Origin: Propionibacteriaceae bacterium
Lineage (GTDB): Bacteria > Actinomycetota > Actinomycetes > Propionibacteriales > Propionibacteriaceae
Direction of reading: 5' to 3'
DNA: 41,560 nucleotides
NCBI GenBank assembly: GCA_009780915.1
Contig: WQZD01000023.1
Span: 1-41,560 of the forward strand
Of the stretch, positions 33,898 to 41,560 are shown piece after piece. The position numbers and the translations under genes were made by a program. The stretch's first letter is position 1. Each line of letters starts with the position of its first letter. The notes under the pieces are model-generated. The model ran no database searches, was not told where the DNA came from, and saw nothing but the letters and a program-made list of their open reading frames with translations.

Positions 33898-34608
33898 CTA
33901 GTCCAGGGCGAGTCCGGGCCGGCGCATCTCCGCCAGCTTCTTCTCGTACGCCCGATAGGTCTCGGCCTCGAAGGGGAGGTCGTCGGGCGCACCCAACTCG
34001 GCGAGCAGACGTTTGGTCACATCCGGATTCGCGATCAACAACGGACCAAGTATATAGGTCGCGTACAGTCTTCCGCTGTGAATTCCCTCGATCCGAGTGT
34101 CCGGATTGAGCCCGACGCCCATCTGCACGGTGACCAGGCCGGGCAGGTCCGCGTCCGGGTAGGCGTGTGAGAAGCGGCTGGTGTAGCCGACGACGGTCGT
34201 CCCGTCGGCGTCCCCCATGATCAGGGAGTTGAACCGGGTGGGCGCCTGGCGGACGGCGTGCAGCGGGAGGAGGCCGAGCCCTTCCTTGCGCGTGCCGTCC
34301 TCGCGGCGGATGAAGGTCCCGAACAGTTCGAGGGCGTTGCCGGTCAGGAGGATCGTCGTGCGCCCGGCGTCCATGATCTCGCGCAGGCGATCACGGTACG
34401 GCCACAGCAGGTCGATCAGCAGTTCCTGGCTGGCCTCGCTCATGGACCCGATGTAGATCAGGTCCACATCCTCGGCGGCGAAGCGGGGGGTGTCGGTCAG
34501 CGCGGTGCGGATCACCTCGGCGTCGGGCAGGCAGCGCTGGAGATAGAGCCAGTTGGCCTTGTCGCCGTACAGGCAGCAGACTTCCGGATACAGGACTTCG
34601 ATCTTCAC
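33898..34608 (-). CDS. GatD-like glutamine amidotransferase homologue lacking catalytic residues
   Basis: The 236-residue protein aligns along its length with GatD, the glutaminase of lipid II isoglutaminyl synthase: CCLYGDKANWLYLQR (cf. YxDxGNxxxLxxR), DLIYIGSMSEASQELL, EGLGLLPLHA, and LYATYILGPLLIANPDV. The nucleophile region, normally CGGYQxLG, reads LLTGNALELFG (87-97) with no Cys nearby; the catalytic His of TYLHGP is Leu (L187). Both halves of the dyad are therefore missing while the frame and flanks are intact. It cannot be expected to release ammonia from glutamine; a structural or regulatory partner of the MurT-like protein is more likely. GTGA overlap with the upstream gene shows coupling. 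Confidence 0.85.
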   Translation of the reverse strand: MKIEVLYPEVCCLYGDKANWLYLQRCLPDAEVIRTALTDTPRFAAEDVDLIYIGSMSEASQELLIDLLWPYRDRLREIMDAGRTTILLTGNALELFGTFIRREDGTRKEGLGLLPLHAVRQAPTRFNSLIMGDADGTTVVGYTSRFSHAYPDADLPGLVTVQMGVGLNPDTRIEGIHSGRLYATYILGPLLIANPDVTKRLLAELGAPDDLPFEAETYRAYEKKLAEMRRPGLALD

Positions 34609-35984
34609 CGTGCGGCCCCTTCCAGGGTGGACAGGATCCGGGCTTTCATGGACATGGCCACATCGTAGGTCGAGGTGTCGTAGAGGATATAGACCGAGTC
34701 CATCCCCGCGGTGAGGATCCTCGTGTGGGCGTCCGCTTCGGACTCGCAGCACTGGATCCGCTCGTGGGGCACCCCGGCAAGGAGCAGGCGGACCTCGTAG
34801 TCATAGCAGCGCGGACCGCAGGCGATCACCTGCACCACGTCCGGGTCGGCCAGGAATTCGAAGTCGGCGTCGTAGATCCAGCCGATGTACTCGACGGAGG
34901 TCTTGCGGTCGTACCAATCGTCCATGGCCAGGACGACGACCTTGCGCCCCGGTTCGTGGGTGACGAAGTCGAGGGTACGGGACGTCGACACGCAGCTCTG
35001 TCCTTTGCTCATGGCCTGCACCACGGTCACGTCGCCGACCTGGGTACGTCCCAGGCGCGAGTCCACCACGGCGAGGATGGACAGGCCGGCCTCGACGCGC
35101 GCCGGATCCAGTCCGATCTCGGTGAGCGTGGCGATGACGGCCAGCTGATTGTAGATGTTGAATGTCACGGTGCTGACAAGGGGATACGTGTGGGTGGCGC
35201 CGTCGTGGGCGACTGTGAAACTGGTTGCGTCGCTCTCGACCCGCTCCACGACGTAGTCGCAGTCCTGCGACGCGAACCCGCATGCCGGGCAGTGGGCCCG
35301 TCCGATGTGGTGGTACCGCAGATGGTCGTACGCCAAGCCCGTGTGGCAGCGCGGGCAGGTCGAATAGTCGGACACCAGGTTGATGGAGTCCGTGCGGTCC
35401 CCCGCCATGGACTCGATTCCGAAGAACACCCTCGGGTTCCCCGCTCGCTCGCCCAGCCGGGACGAGCACAGGTCGTCGCCGTTGAGCACGAGCCGAGTGT
35501 CGTCGGGGGTGTAGGTGTCGAGCACGTCGAAGATGTAGTCCGGGTGGGCGTTGCGCTTCAGGGAGTCGCGGAAGAGGTTGGTCACGACCAGGTACGTGGG
35601 GCGGACGTACGGCAGGATCAGCCGGGACGCCCGCTCGTCCACTTCGAGGACGCAGGCGTCTTTGTTCGGCTTCCCCGACCAGGACACCGCGTTGGTCAGC
35701 GACGACGCGATCCCCGGCGCGATGTTGGAGCCCAGCCGGTTGGTGGACACCGAGTACCCCTGGCCCACCAGCACGTCGGCGATCATGTTGGTCACCGTGG
35801 TCTTCCCGTTCGTGCCCGTCACGCACACGACGAGCTCAGGTTTGGCGATGAGTTCCAGGAAGTCAGGGCACACATGCAGGGCCAACCACCCCGGCAGGTT
35901 GGAGGCGTTGCGCCCGAGCAGGCGCAACCCGCGATAGGTCGCTTTCGCCAGGGCGAGCGCCACCCACAGCCTGACCACCGACAT
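34605..35984 (-). CDS. Divergent MurT-like Mur ligase (DUF1727)
   Basis: The 459-residue protein matches MurT: an N-terminal helix, VTGTNGKTTVTNMI (P-loop 57-63), NRLGSNIAPGIASSL, VLEVDERAS, TNLFRDSLKR (MurT: NxFRDQxDR), and the inserted Cys4 zinc ribbon CPRCHTGL...CPACGF. The C-terminal DUF1727 part ends WIYDADFEFL... Deviations: KNPxGxN is SKGQSCVS, and the NDxxADGRDxSW region that meets GatD reads MDDWYDRKTSVEYIGW with an insertion. ATP-dependent activation of a carboxylate is likely kept; the nitrogen donor and substrate may differ from ammonia and lipid II D-Glu. The start has GGAG 5 nt upstream. It is the first gene of the three-gene operon, 81 bp after the PFOR stop. Confidence 0.87.
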   Translation of the reverse strand: MSVVRLWVALALAKATYRGLRLLGRNASNLPGWLALHVCPDFLELIAKPELVVCVTGTNGKTTVTNMIADVLVGQGYSVSTNRLGSNIAPGIASSLTNAVSWSGKPNKDACVLEVDERASRLILPYVRPTYLVVTNLFRDSLKRNAHPDYIFDVLDTYTPDDTRLVLNGDDLCSSRLGERAGNPRVFFGIESMAGDRTDSINLVSDYSTCPRCHTGLAYDHLRYHHIGRAHCPACGFASQDCDYVVERVESDATSFTVAHDGATHTYPLVSTVTFNIYNQLAVIATLTEIGLDPARVEAGLSILAVVDSRLGRTQVGDVTVVQAMSKGQSCVSTSRTLDFVTHEPGRKVVVLAMDDWYDRKTSVEYIGWIYDADFEFLADPDVVQVIACGPRCYDYEVRLLLAGVPHERIQCCESEADAHTRILTAGMDSVYILYDTSTYDVAMSMKARILSTLEGAAR

Positions 35985-36065
35985 TCGATCTCCGTCCCAC
36001 ATGCGCCCGAGCTGGCACGCGATCTAGCTTACCGAATGATCACGACACGACTTCCGGCCCCCGGC

Positions 36066-39000
36066 TCACCGGCCCATCAGCTGGGCGCCCTGGGCGTCGG
36101 CTACGAAGTCTTGGCCGGGCTGGCGGGCCATCTGCTCGTACTGGGTCCATCTCTGGTCGACGGTGAGTTGCGCCAATCGGGCCATCTCCTCCGCCTCCTC
36201 GGGGTCGGCGGAGACCAGCATCTTGTACCGCAACTCGTTGTAGATATAGTCCTTGACCTTCAGCCTCGGCCTCGGGGAGTCCAGCAGGAAGGGGTTGGCG
36301 CCCGTGCCGCGCGTGACCGGGTTGTAGCGGATCAGCGGCCAGTGCCCGCAGTTGACCGCGCGGTACTGCTGGTCAAGCCCCTTCTGCATGTCGATCCCGT
36401 GGGCGATGCAGTGGCAGTACGCGATGATCAGGCTCGGGCCGTGGTAGGCCTCGGCCTCGCGGAAAGCCTTGAGGGTCTGCTGGGGGTCCGCGCCCATGGC
36501 CACGCGTGCGACATAGACATTGCCGTACGAGATGGCCTGCATGGCCAGGTCCTTCTTGTTGGTGCGCTTGCCTGCGGCGGCGAACTTGGCCACGGCGCCC
36601 AACGGGGTGGACTTCGACGCCTGGCCGCCGGTGTTGGAGTACACCTCCGTGTCCATCACCAGGATGTTCACGTCGCGCCCGGATGCGAGCACGTGGTCCA
36701 CCCCGGAGGAGCCGATGTCGTACGCCCAGCCGTCGCCGCCGACGATCCACACCGACCGGCGGATCAGATGATCGGCCACCGACAGCAGGTCCTCGGCGCG
36801 GGCTGCCACGGACGGGTCTCCCGTGGCCGTGAGGGCGGCCAGTCTGGCCTTGAGGTCGTCGATCCGGGCGAACTGCCGACGGATGTCGGACTCGTACTGC
36901 TGCGGCGCGGCGAGGATCTCGTCCACGAGGTCAGGGTCGAGGGCGCCGCGCATCCCCTCCAGGCGCTGGCGGGCCATGTCGGTCTGCAGGTCGGCGGCGA
37001 GCCTCAGGCCCAGGCCGAACTCCGCATTGTCCTCGAACAGGGAGTTGGACCACGCCGGGCCGCGGCCCTGGTCGTTCTTCGCCCACGGCGTGGTGGGCAG
37101 GTTGCCGCCGTAGATGGACGAGCACCCCGTCGCGTTGGCCACGCTCGCCCTGTCCCCGAAGAGCTGTGAAAGTAGTTTCAGGTACGGCGTCTCGCCGCAC
37201 CCCGCACAGGCGCCCGAGAACTCGAACAGCGGCTGGAGGTACTGGGCGCCGCGCACCGTGCCGAAATCCAGACGGGAACGGTCGTTGTAGGGCAGCGATT
37301 GGAAGAAGTCGACGTTGCGCGTGGCGTCGGTCTTGTCCGGCATCGGGGTGAGGTTGATCGCGCGCCGATTGGGGGTTTTGACGGGACGGACCGGGCAGGC
37401 CTCCACGCAGAGGCCGCAGCCGGTGCAGTCCTCCGCGAAGACTTGGAGGGTGAAGGAGCCCTCGGGCACCCCGGCCGCGTTCAGCGGGGCTTTCTGGAAG
37501 GAGGGTGGGGCGTCGGCCGCCGCCGCGGTGGGATAGTACTTCGCACGGATCACCGCGTGCGGGCACACGAAGGCGCAGTTGCCGCACTGGATGCACTCGT
37601 CGGGGTCCCACACCGCGACGATGTCGGAGATGTTGCGCTTCTCGTACTGGGTCGTCCCCGACGGATAGGACCCGTCCACGGGCAGGGCCGACACGGGCAG
37701 GGTGTCGCCCTTGTCGAGGATCATGGTGGCCGTCACCGTGCGCACGAAGTCGGGCGCGGTCGGCGGGACCGGCTGGACGTACCCCTGATGCCCCACCGGC
37801 GTCGCCGGCACATCGATCTTGTGCAGATGGGCGATGGCGTGGTCGACCGCCGTGTGGTTCTTCTCCACGATCTCGGCCGACTTCTTCTGGTATGTCTTCG
37901 TGATGGCGTCCTTGACGGCCTTGATCGCGACGTCGGTGGGCAGGACCCCCGAGATCGCGAAGAAACAGGTCTGCAGGACGGTGTTCGTCCGCCCGCCGAG
38001 GCCGGCGGAGCGCGCGACCTCGTTGGCGTCGATGGTGTACACCTGGATCCCCAGGTCGATGATCCTCTGCTGCATCGGCTCGGGGAGGTGGGCGAAGACC
38101 TGGTCGGGGGCGTGGGCCGAGTTGATCAGCAGGATCGTGCCGGGCCGGGCGTACGCGAGGACGTCCACCCTCTCCAGCACCGACCACTGATGGCATCCGA
38201 TGAAGTCGGCTTTGGAGATCAGGTACGGCGCGCGGATCGGGTCGGGCCCGAAGCGCAGGTGGGACACGGTGCGCGACCCCGACTTCTTGGAGTCGTAGAC
38301 GAAGTACCCCTGTGCGTACAGGGGCTCGTCGCGGCCCTCGGCCGGGGTGGTGCCCAGGATCTTGATGGTGTTCTTGTTGGCGCCGACCGTGCCGTCGGAG
38401 CCCAGGCCGTAGAAGACCGCGCGCGTGGTGCTCGGCGACTCGATGTCGACGTCCCGGTCGTAGTCCAGGGAGAGCAGGGACACGTCGTCGGTGATGCCGA
38501 CCGTGAACCTCGGGCGGGGGCTGGGGCCGGCCATCTCGTCGACGATCCCCGTGACCATCGCCGGGGTGAAGTCCTTGGAGGACAGCCCGTACCGCCCGCC
38601 GATCACCCTCGGCATGGTGTCGAGGGCCCCACGGGAGTACGCCTCGCCGACCGTGGTGAGCACGTCCTGGAACAGCGGCTCGCCGTTCGAGCCTGGTTCC
38701 TTCGTCCTGTCGAGGACCGCGATTGTCCGTACAGTTGCCGGAAGCGCGGCGAGGAAAGCCTCGGTGGGCCAGGGCCGATAGAGCCGCACCGTGATGACGC
38801 CGACCTTGGCGCCGCGGGCGGTGAGGTACGACACGGTCTCGTGGACGACCTCGCCTCCGGAGCACATGACGACGATCACCGACTCGGCGTCGTCGGCGCC
38901 GTGGTACTCGACCAGCCCGTACTTTCGACCGGTCAGCTCCGCGAAGCGGGCCATGACGTCCTCGACCACGCCGGGGACCTTGGCGTAGAAGGGGTTGGCC

Positions 39001-39695
39001 GTCTCGCGGGACTGGAAGTAGGTGTCGGGGTTCTGCGCCGTGCCACGGATGAAGGGGTGCTCGGGGCTGAGGGCGCGCTCACGATGGGCGCGGACCAGTT
39101 CCACCGGCACCATGGCCCTCAGGTCGTCGTCGGAGAGCATGCGTAAGGTGTTGAGCTCGTGGGAAGTGCGGAACCCGTCGAAGAAGTGCAGGAAGGGCAC
39201 GCGCGACTCCATGGTCGCCACCTGGGAGATGAGCGCGAAGTCGTGCGCCTCCTGCACGGACGCGGAGCCGAGCAGGGCGAAGCCCGTCTGGCGTACCGCC
39301 ATGACGTCCTGATGGTCGCCGAAGATGGACAACCCCTGCGTGGCCAGGGAGCGGGCCGCCACATGGAAGACCGTGGAGGTCAGCTCGCCCGCGATCTTGT
39401 ACATGTTGGGGATCATGAGCAGCAGGCCCTGTGAGGCGGTGAACGTCGTGGACATCGCGCCGCCTTGGAGGGCGCCGTGCATGGCGCCGGCCGCTCCGGC
39501 CTCGGACTGCATCTCGATGACTGTCGGGACGGTGCCGAAGATGTTCTGTCTCTTCTGGGCAGACCACTCGTCTGCCAGTTCGGCCATCGTGGAACTGGGC
39601 GTGATGGGGTAGATCGAGCACAGCTCGTTGCAGCGGTAGGCCACCGAGACGGCGGCTTCGTTCCCGTCGATGATTCCCCTTGTCGTGTCAGTCAT
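36066..39695 (-). CDS. nifJ: Pyruvate:ferredoxin (flavodoxin) oxidoreductase
   Basis: The single-chain 1209-residue enzyme converts pyruvate and CoA to acetyl-CoA and CO2, reducing ferredoxin or flavodoxin. Domains in order: the pyrimidine-binding domain (YRCNELCSIYPITPSSTMAELADEW), the transketolase-C-like domain (~260-420), the gamma domain (YGLGSDGTVGANKNTIKI, FVYDSKKSGSRTVSHLRFGPDPI), the two 4Fe-4S ferredoxin motifs CIQCGNCAFVCPHA (C701) and CTGCGLCVEACPVRP (C757), and the thiamine-diphosphate domain (ACAGCGETPYLKLLSQLFGD, GCSSIYGGNLPTTPW, MDTEVYSNTGGQASKSTPLGA). Length and order are normal. AGGAGGCGACC precedes the ATG, 13 bp after the GltD-like stop, so the two are co-transcribed. It indicates anaerobic pyruvate metabolism. 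Confidence 0.97.
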   Translation of the reverse strand: MTDTTRGIIDGNEAAVSVAYRCNELCSIYPITPSSTMAELADEWSAQKRQNIFGTVPTVIEMQSEAGAAGAMHGALQGGAMSTTFTASQGLLLMIPNMYKIAGELTSTVFHVAARSLATQGLSIFGDHQDVMAVRQTGFALLGSASVQEAHDFALISQVATMESRVPFLHFFDGFRTSHELNTLRMLSDDDLRAMVPVELVRAHRERALSPEHPFIRGTAQNPDTYFQSRETANPFYAKVPGVVEDVMARFAELTGRKYGLVEYHGADDAESVIVVMCSGGEVVHETVSYLTARGAKVGVITVRLYRPWPTEAFLAALPATVRTIAVLDRTKEPGSNGEPLFQDVLTTVGEAYSRGALDTMPRVIGGRYGLSSKDFTPAMVTGIVDEMAGPSPRPRFTVGITDDVSLLSLDYDRDVDIESPSTTRAVFYGLGSDGTVGANKNTIKILGTTPAEGRDEPLYAQGYFVYDSKKSGSRTVSHLRFGPDPIRAPYLISKADFIGCHQWSVLERVDVLAYARPGTILLINSAHAPDQVFAHLPEPMQQRIIDLGIQVYTIDANEVARSAGLGGRTNTVLQTCFFAISGVLPTDVAIKAVKDAITKTYQKKSAEIVEKNHTAVDHAIAHLHKIDVPATPVGHQGYVQPVPPTAPDFVRTVTATMILDKGDTLPVSALPVDGSYPSGTTQYEKRNISDIVAVWDPDECIQCGNCAFVCPHAVIRAKYYPTAAAADAPPSFQKAPLNAAGVPEGSFTLQVFAEDCTGCGLCVEACPVRPVKTPNRRAINLTPMPDKTDATRNVDFFQSLPYNDRSRLDFGTVRGAQYLQPLFEFSGACAGCGETPYLKLLSQLFGDRASVANATGCSSIYGGNLPTTPWAKNDQGRGPAWSNSLFEDNAEFGLGLRLAADLQTDMARQRLEGMRGALDPDLVDEILAAPQQYESDIRRQFARIDDLKARLAALTATGDPSVAARAEDLLSVADHLIRRSVWIVGGDGWAYDIGSSGVDHVLASGRDVNILVMDTEVYSNTGGQASKSTPLGAVAKFAAAGKRTNKKDLAMQAISYGNVYVARVAMGADPQQTLKAFREAEAYHGPSLIIAYCHCIAHGIDMQKGLDQQYRAVNCGHWPLIRYNPVTRGTGANPFLLDSPRPRLKVKDYIYNELRYKMLVSADPEEAEEMARLAQLTVDQRWTQYEQMARQPGQDFVADAQGAQLMGR

Positions 39696-39708
39696 GGTCG
39701 CCTCCTGG

Positions 39709-41337
39709 TCAGCGTTCCGGAATCATCTCGATGGCATGGACTGGGCATTGCTCGTAGCATGACGCACACCCCGTGCATTTCTCATAGTCGTACCGATATC
39801 GGAGGCCCTTGCCGAGCTTGATGACCGCCCCCTCGGGGCAGGCGCCCAAGCAGCCGTCGCACTCGATGCAGTTGCCGCAACTCAGGCACCGCACCGCCTC
39901 GAAGCGGGCCTCCTCGGCTGACAGGCCCCTGACGATCTCCTGGAAATCGGTGCGCTCGGCGACGTCCAGCTCGGACTGCATGCGCCGCTCGTGGTCGCCG
40001 AAGTACCACAGGTGCAACTGGTCGAATCCCACGACCGGGGCGGGCGCTTTGTGCCCGGGCTGTCGGGAGTAGAGCCACGTGTCGATCATCCTGGCGGCTT
40101 TTTTGCCGTGGCCGACGCCGATGGTGACGGTACGGTCGGAGGGGACGGCGTCCCCGCCGGCGAAGATCCCCGGCACGTCGGTCATCAGGGTCGCCGGATC
40201 GACGTTGACCACGTCGTTCTCGAACCGCATCCCTGGGATGCGGCGCAGGAAGTTGGAGTCGGCCTCTTGGCCGATGGCGAGGATGACGGTGTCGGCGTGC
40301 AGGGTCTCGAACCGCCCCGTGCCCACGGCCCGGCCCTTGGCGTCCAACTCCATGATCTCCACGCGCACGTCGCCCTCGGACTCGACCTCGGAGATCGTGC
40401 GCAGCCATCGCATCTGCACGCCCTCGCGCTTGGCCTCCTCGCGCTCCTCCTCGTGGGCCGGCATCTGGTCCTCGGTGCGCCGGTAGATGACGACGGACTC
40501 CTCGGCGCCGAGGCGGCGCGCCACACGGGCCGCGTCCATGGCGGTGTTGCCGCCGCCGTACACAGCCACGCGGCGACCGATGACGGGTCGCTGTCCGGCG
40601 GCCACGTCTTTGAGGAAGGTGACGGCGTCGATGAGCCGCGAGGCGTCCATGCTGGGGATCTCGACCCTTTTGCTGAGCCCGGCGCCGATGGCGACGAACA
40701 CGGCTTGGAAGTTGCCCTCCGCCTGCTCCTTGAGGAGGTCTTTCACCCAGTAGTCCTGCTGGAAGGTCACGCCGAGGTCGCGGAGTCGCTGGATCTCGGC
40801 GTCGAGGACGTCGCGGGGGAGGCGGTACTCGGGGATGCCGTACCTCATCATTCCGCCGGGCTCCTCACCGCCGTCGCGCACCTCGACGGTGTGGCCCAGG
40901 CGGGCCAGGTGGTACGCGCAGCTCAGGCCCGCGGGACCCGCGCCGATGATCAGGACCCGGAACCCCGTGGCGGCCTCGGGGGCGGGGAACGACCAGCCCT
41001 GTTCGAGCGCCATGTCGCCGAGGTAGCGCTCGACGCCGTGGATGGAGATGGACTGGTCCAGGCACCCCCGGTTGCAGGCGGTCTCGCACGGGTGGTAGCA
41101 CACGCGGCCGTGGATCGCGGGGAAGGGGTTGTTCTGGACGAGGACCGTCCACGCCTGGTGGGGCTGGCCCTCCTTGACCAGGCGCAGGTACTCCTGGATG
41201 TTCTCTCCCGCTGGGCAAGCGTCATTGCACGGCGGGAGGAGGTCCATGTAGACGGGCATTCGCGATCTCACGGGTCCCACGCGGCCTGCTGTCGCTGCCA
41301 AGTCCGGAAGTGCGGTGATGTCGTGAGTGTCTGCCAT
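39709..41337 (-). CDS. GltD-like FAD/NAD(P) oxidoreductase with C-terminal ferredoxin domain
   Basis: The 542-residue protein has an N-terminal GltD-type Fe-S domain (CNDACPAGENIQEYL, CYHPCETACNRGCLD), FAD-binding VLIIGAGPAGLSCAYHLARLG, EEPGGMMRYGIPEYRLP, the NAD(P) site VAVYGGGNTAMDAARVARRLG, and TDVPGIFAGGDAVPSDRTVTIGVGHGKKAA. Unlike plain GltD, it ends with two further clusters: CLSCGNCIECDGCLGACPEG and CTGCASCYEQCPVHA. Directly upstream of nifJ, it most likely moves electrons between NAD(P)H and the ferredoxin reduced by PFOR; amination of glutamate is less likely because no GltB is present. GAAGGATCGCC precedes the ATG at 41337. Confidence 0.9.
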   Translation of the reverse strand: MADTHDITALPDLAATAGRVGPVRSRMPVYMDLLPPCNDACPAGENIQEYLRLVKEGQPHQAWTVLVQNNPFPAIHGRVCYHPCETACNRGCLDQSISIHGVERYLGDMALEQGWSFPAPEAATGFRVLIIGAGPAGLSCAYHLARLGHTVEVRDGGEEPGGMMRYGIPEYRLPRDVLDAEIQRLRDLGVTFQQDYWVKDLLKEQAEGNFQAVFVAIGAGLSKRVEIPSMDASRLIDAVTFLKDVAAGQRPVIGRRVAVYGGGNTAMDAARVARRLGAEESVVIYRRTEDQMPAHEEEREEAKREGVQMRWLRTISEVESEGDVRVEIMELDAKGRAVGTGRFETLHADTVILAIGQEADSNFLRRIPGMRFENDVVNVDPATLMTDVPGIFAGGDAVPSDRTVTIGVGHGKKAARMIDTWLYSRQPGHKAPAPVVGFDQLHLWYFGDHERRMQSELDVAERTDFQEIVRGLSAEEARFEAVRCLSCGNCIECDGCLGACPEGAVIKLGKGLRYRYDYEKCTGCASCYEQCPVHAIEMIPER

Positions 41338-41461
41338 GGCGATCCTTCGTCGAATGTGCCATCTCATGGTAGCAGCACGGGCCCGCTGTGGCTAGAGAAA
41401 TGACATGCATGCTTGTGTGTTGGGCATGGGTATTATCGCTTGTCAGGGGGCAATATTGTTG

Positions 41462-41560
41462 GCTGTTGGTGGTGGGGGTGTGTATTGCGTGGGGTGCGTG
41501 GGGTGGGGGGTGTGGGGGGCGGGGAGGGCGTGGGGTGCGCTGGGGGGCGGGGGGGGTGTG
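41462..41560 (+). other. G-run-rich low-complexity tract at the window edge
   Basis: About 100 bp of almost pure G with T, repeating GTGGGGTG-like units and many G4-G8 runs on the plus strand, continuing past the window end. It could form G-quadruplexes or be the start of a low-complexity coding tract; neither can be decided here. The stretch 41338-41461 holds the GltD-like gene leader and no clear promoter. Confidence 0.5.

Noticed and set aside
34605-35984. Assignment as a standard MurT of lipid II isoglutaminyl synthase
   Set aside because: Key C-terminal motifs differ and the partner GatD lacks its catalytic residues, so the standard function is not supported.
34725-37169. Long plus-strand open frame (about 814 codons) opposite murT-like and PFOR genes
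   Set aside because: It is the antisense shadow of conserved enzymes in GC-rich DNA; composition is Arg/Gly/Val-rich without any motif.
36066-39695. NifJ as a sign of nitrogen fixation
   Set aside because: No nif genes are nearby; the gene is a general pyruvate:ferredoxin oxidoreductase of fermentative metabolism.
39709-41337. Annotation as glutamate synthase small subunit
   Set aside because: No GltB large subunit is present, extra ferredoxin clusters are at the C-terminus, and it is coupled to PFOR.

Overview
The window is about 41.5 kb of high-GC DNA with near-continuous coding, many GTG starts and several apparently leaderless genes (a TANNNT-like hexamer 6-7 nt before the start codon, no Shine-Dalgarno). 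This fits an actinobacterium. Pyruvate:ferredoxin oxidoreductase, glycogen phosphorylase and sugar ABC uptake suggest a fermentative, probably anaerobic or microaerophilic, sugar-using organism, perhaps near the Propionibacteriaceae. The sequence alone does not fix the genus. No rRNA, tRNA, CRISPR array, phage module or intact transposase was seen.

Layout from left to right. (1) 0.1-3.8 kb: an NYN-domain putative RNase with an IF2-N-like head and a LexA-like box upstream, an EcsC-family protein, and a YigZ/IMPACT protein. (2) 3.8-7 kb: a TetR - ABC ATPase - ABC permease efflux operon with a palindromic operator inside its promoter. (3) 7-12.8 kb: a 666-residue regulator made of two complete AraC modules, and a secreted, membrane-anchored GH78-type alpha-L-rhamnosidase with a LacI-type operator upstream. 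(4) 12.8-14.5 kb: a hairpin-dense intergenic region, a TauE/SafE permease and a GNAT acetyltransferase. (5) 14.4-17 kb: glycogen phosphorylase. (6) 17.1-24.7 kb: a compact Tad (Flp) pilus operon on the minus strand (TadG-like, CpaB/SAF, TadZ, TadA, TadB, TadC, Flp-like pilin, two TadE-like proteins). Its TadA ATPase carries a roughly 485-residue Pro-rich extension with 12-residue repeats. (7) 24.8-31.3 kb: a ROK regulator with a single-domain sugar ABC ATPase, divergent from a complete ChvE-MmsA-MmsB type sugar importer. (8) 31.3-32.8 kb: a DUF4143-type ATPase and a two-part tandem repeat array. (9) 32.8-36 kb: an operon of three divergent peptidoglycan-type enzymes: a MurT-like ligase, a GatD-like protein lacking both glutaminase catalytic residues, and an alanine-racemase-like protein. 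(10) 36-41.3 kb: a GltD-like FAD/Fe-S oxidoreductase followed by pyruvate:ferredoxin oxidoreductase.

How the genes fit together: the rhamnosidase, AraC/LacI control, ROK-controlled sugar importer, glycogen phosphorylase and PFOR/GltD module form a route from plant- or host-glycan sugars to pyruvate, acetyl-CoA and reduced ferredoxin. The Tad pilus would give adhesion. The strongest candidate for something undescribed is the MurT-like / pseudo-GatD / Alr-like operon, where the standard lipid II amidation chemistry appears impossible as encoded. Next come the double AraC protein, the repeat-bearing TadA fusion and the repeat array at 32.65-32.82 kb. All family assignments were made by eye from motifs; no database search was run.
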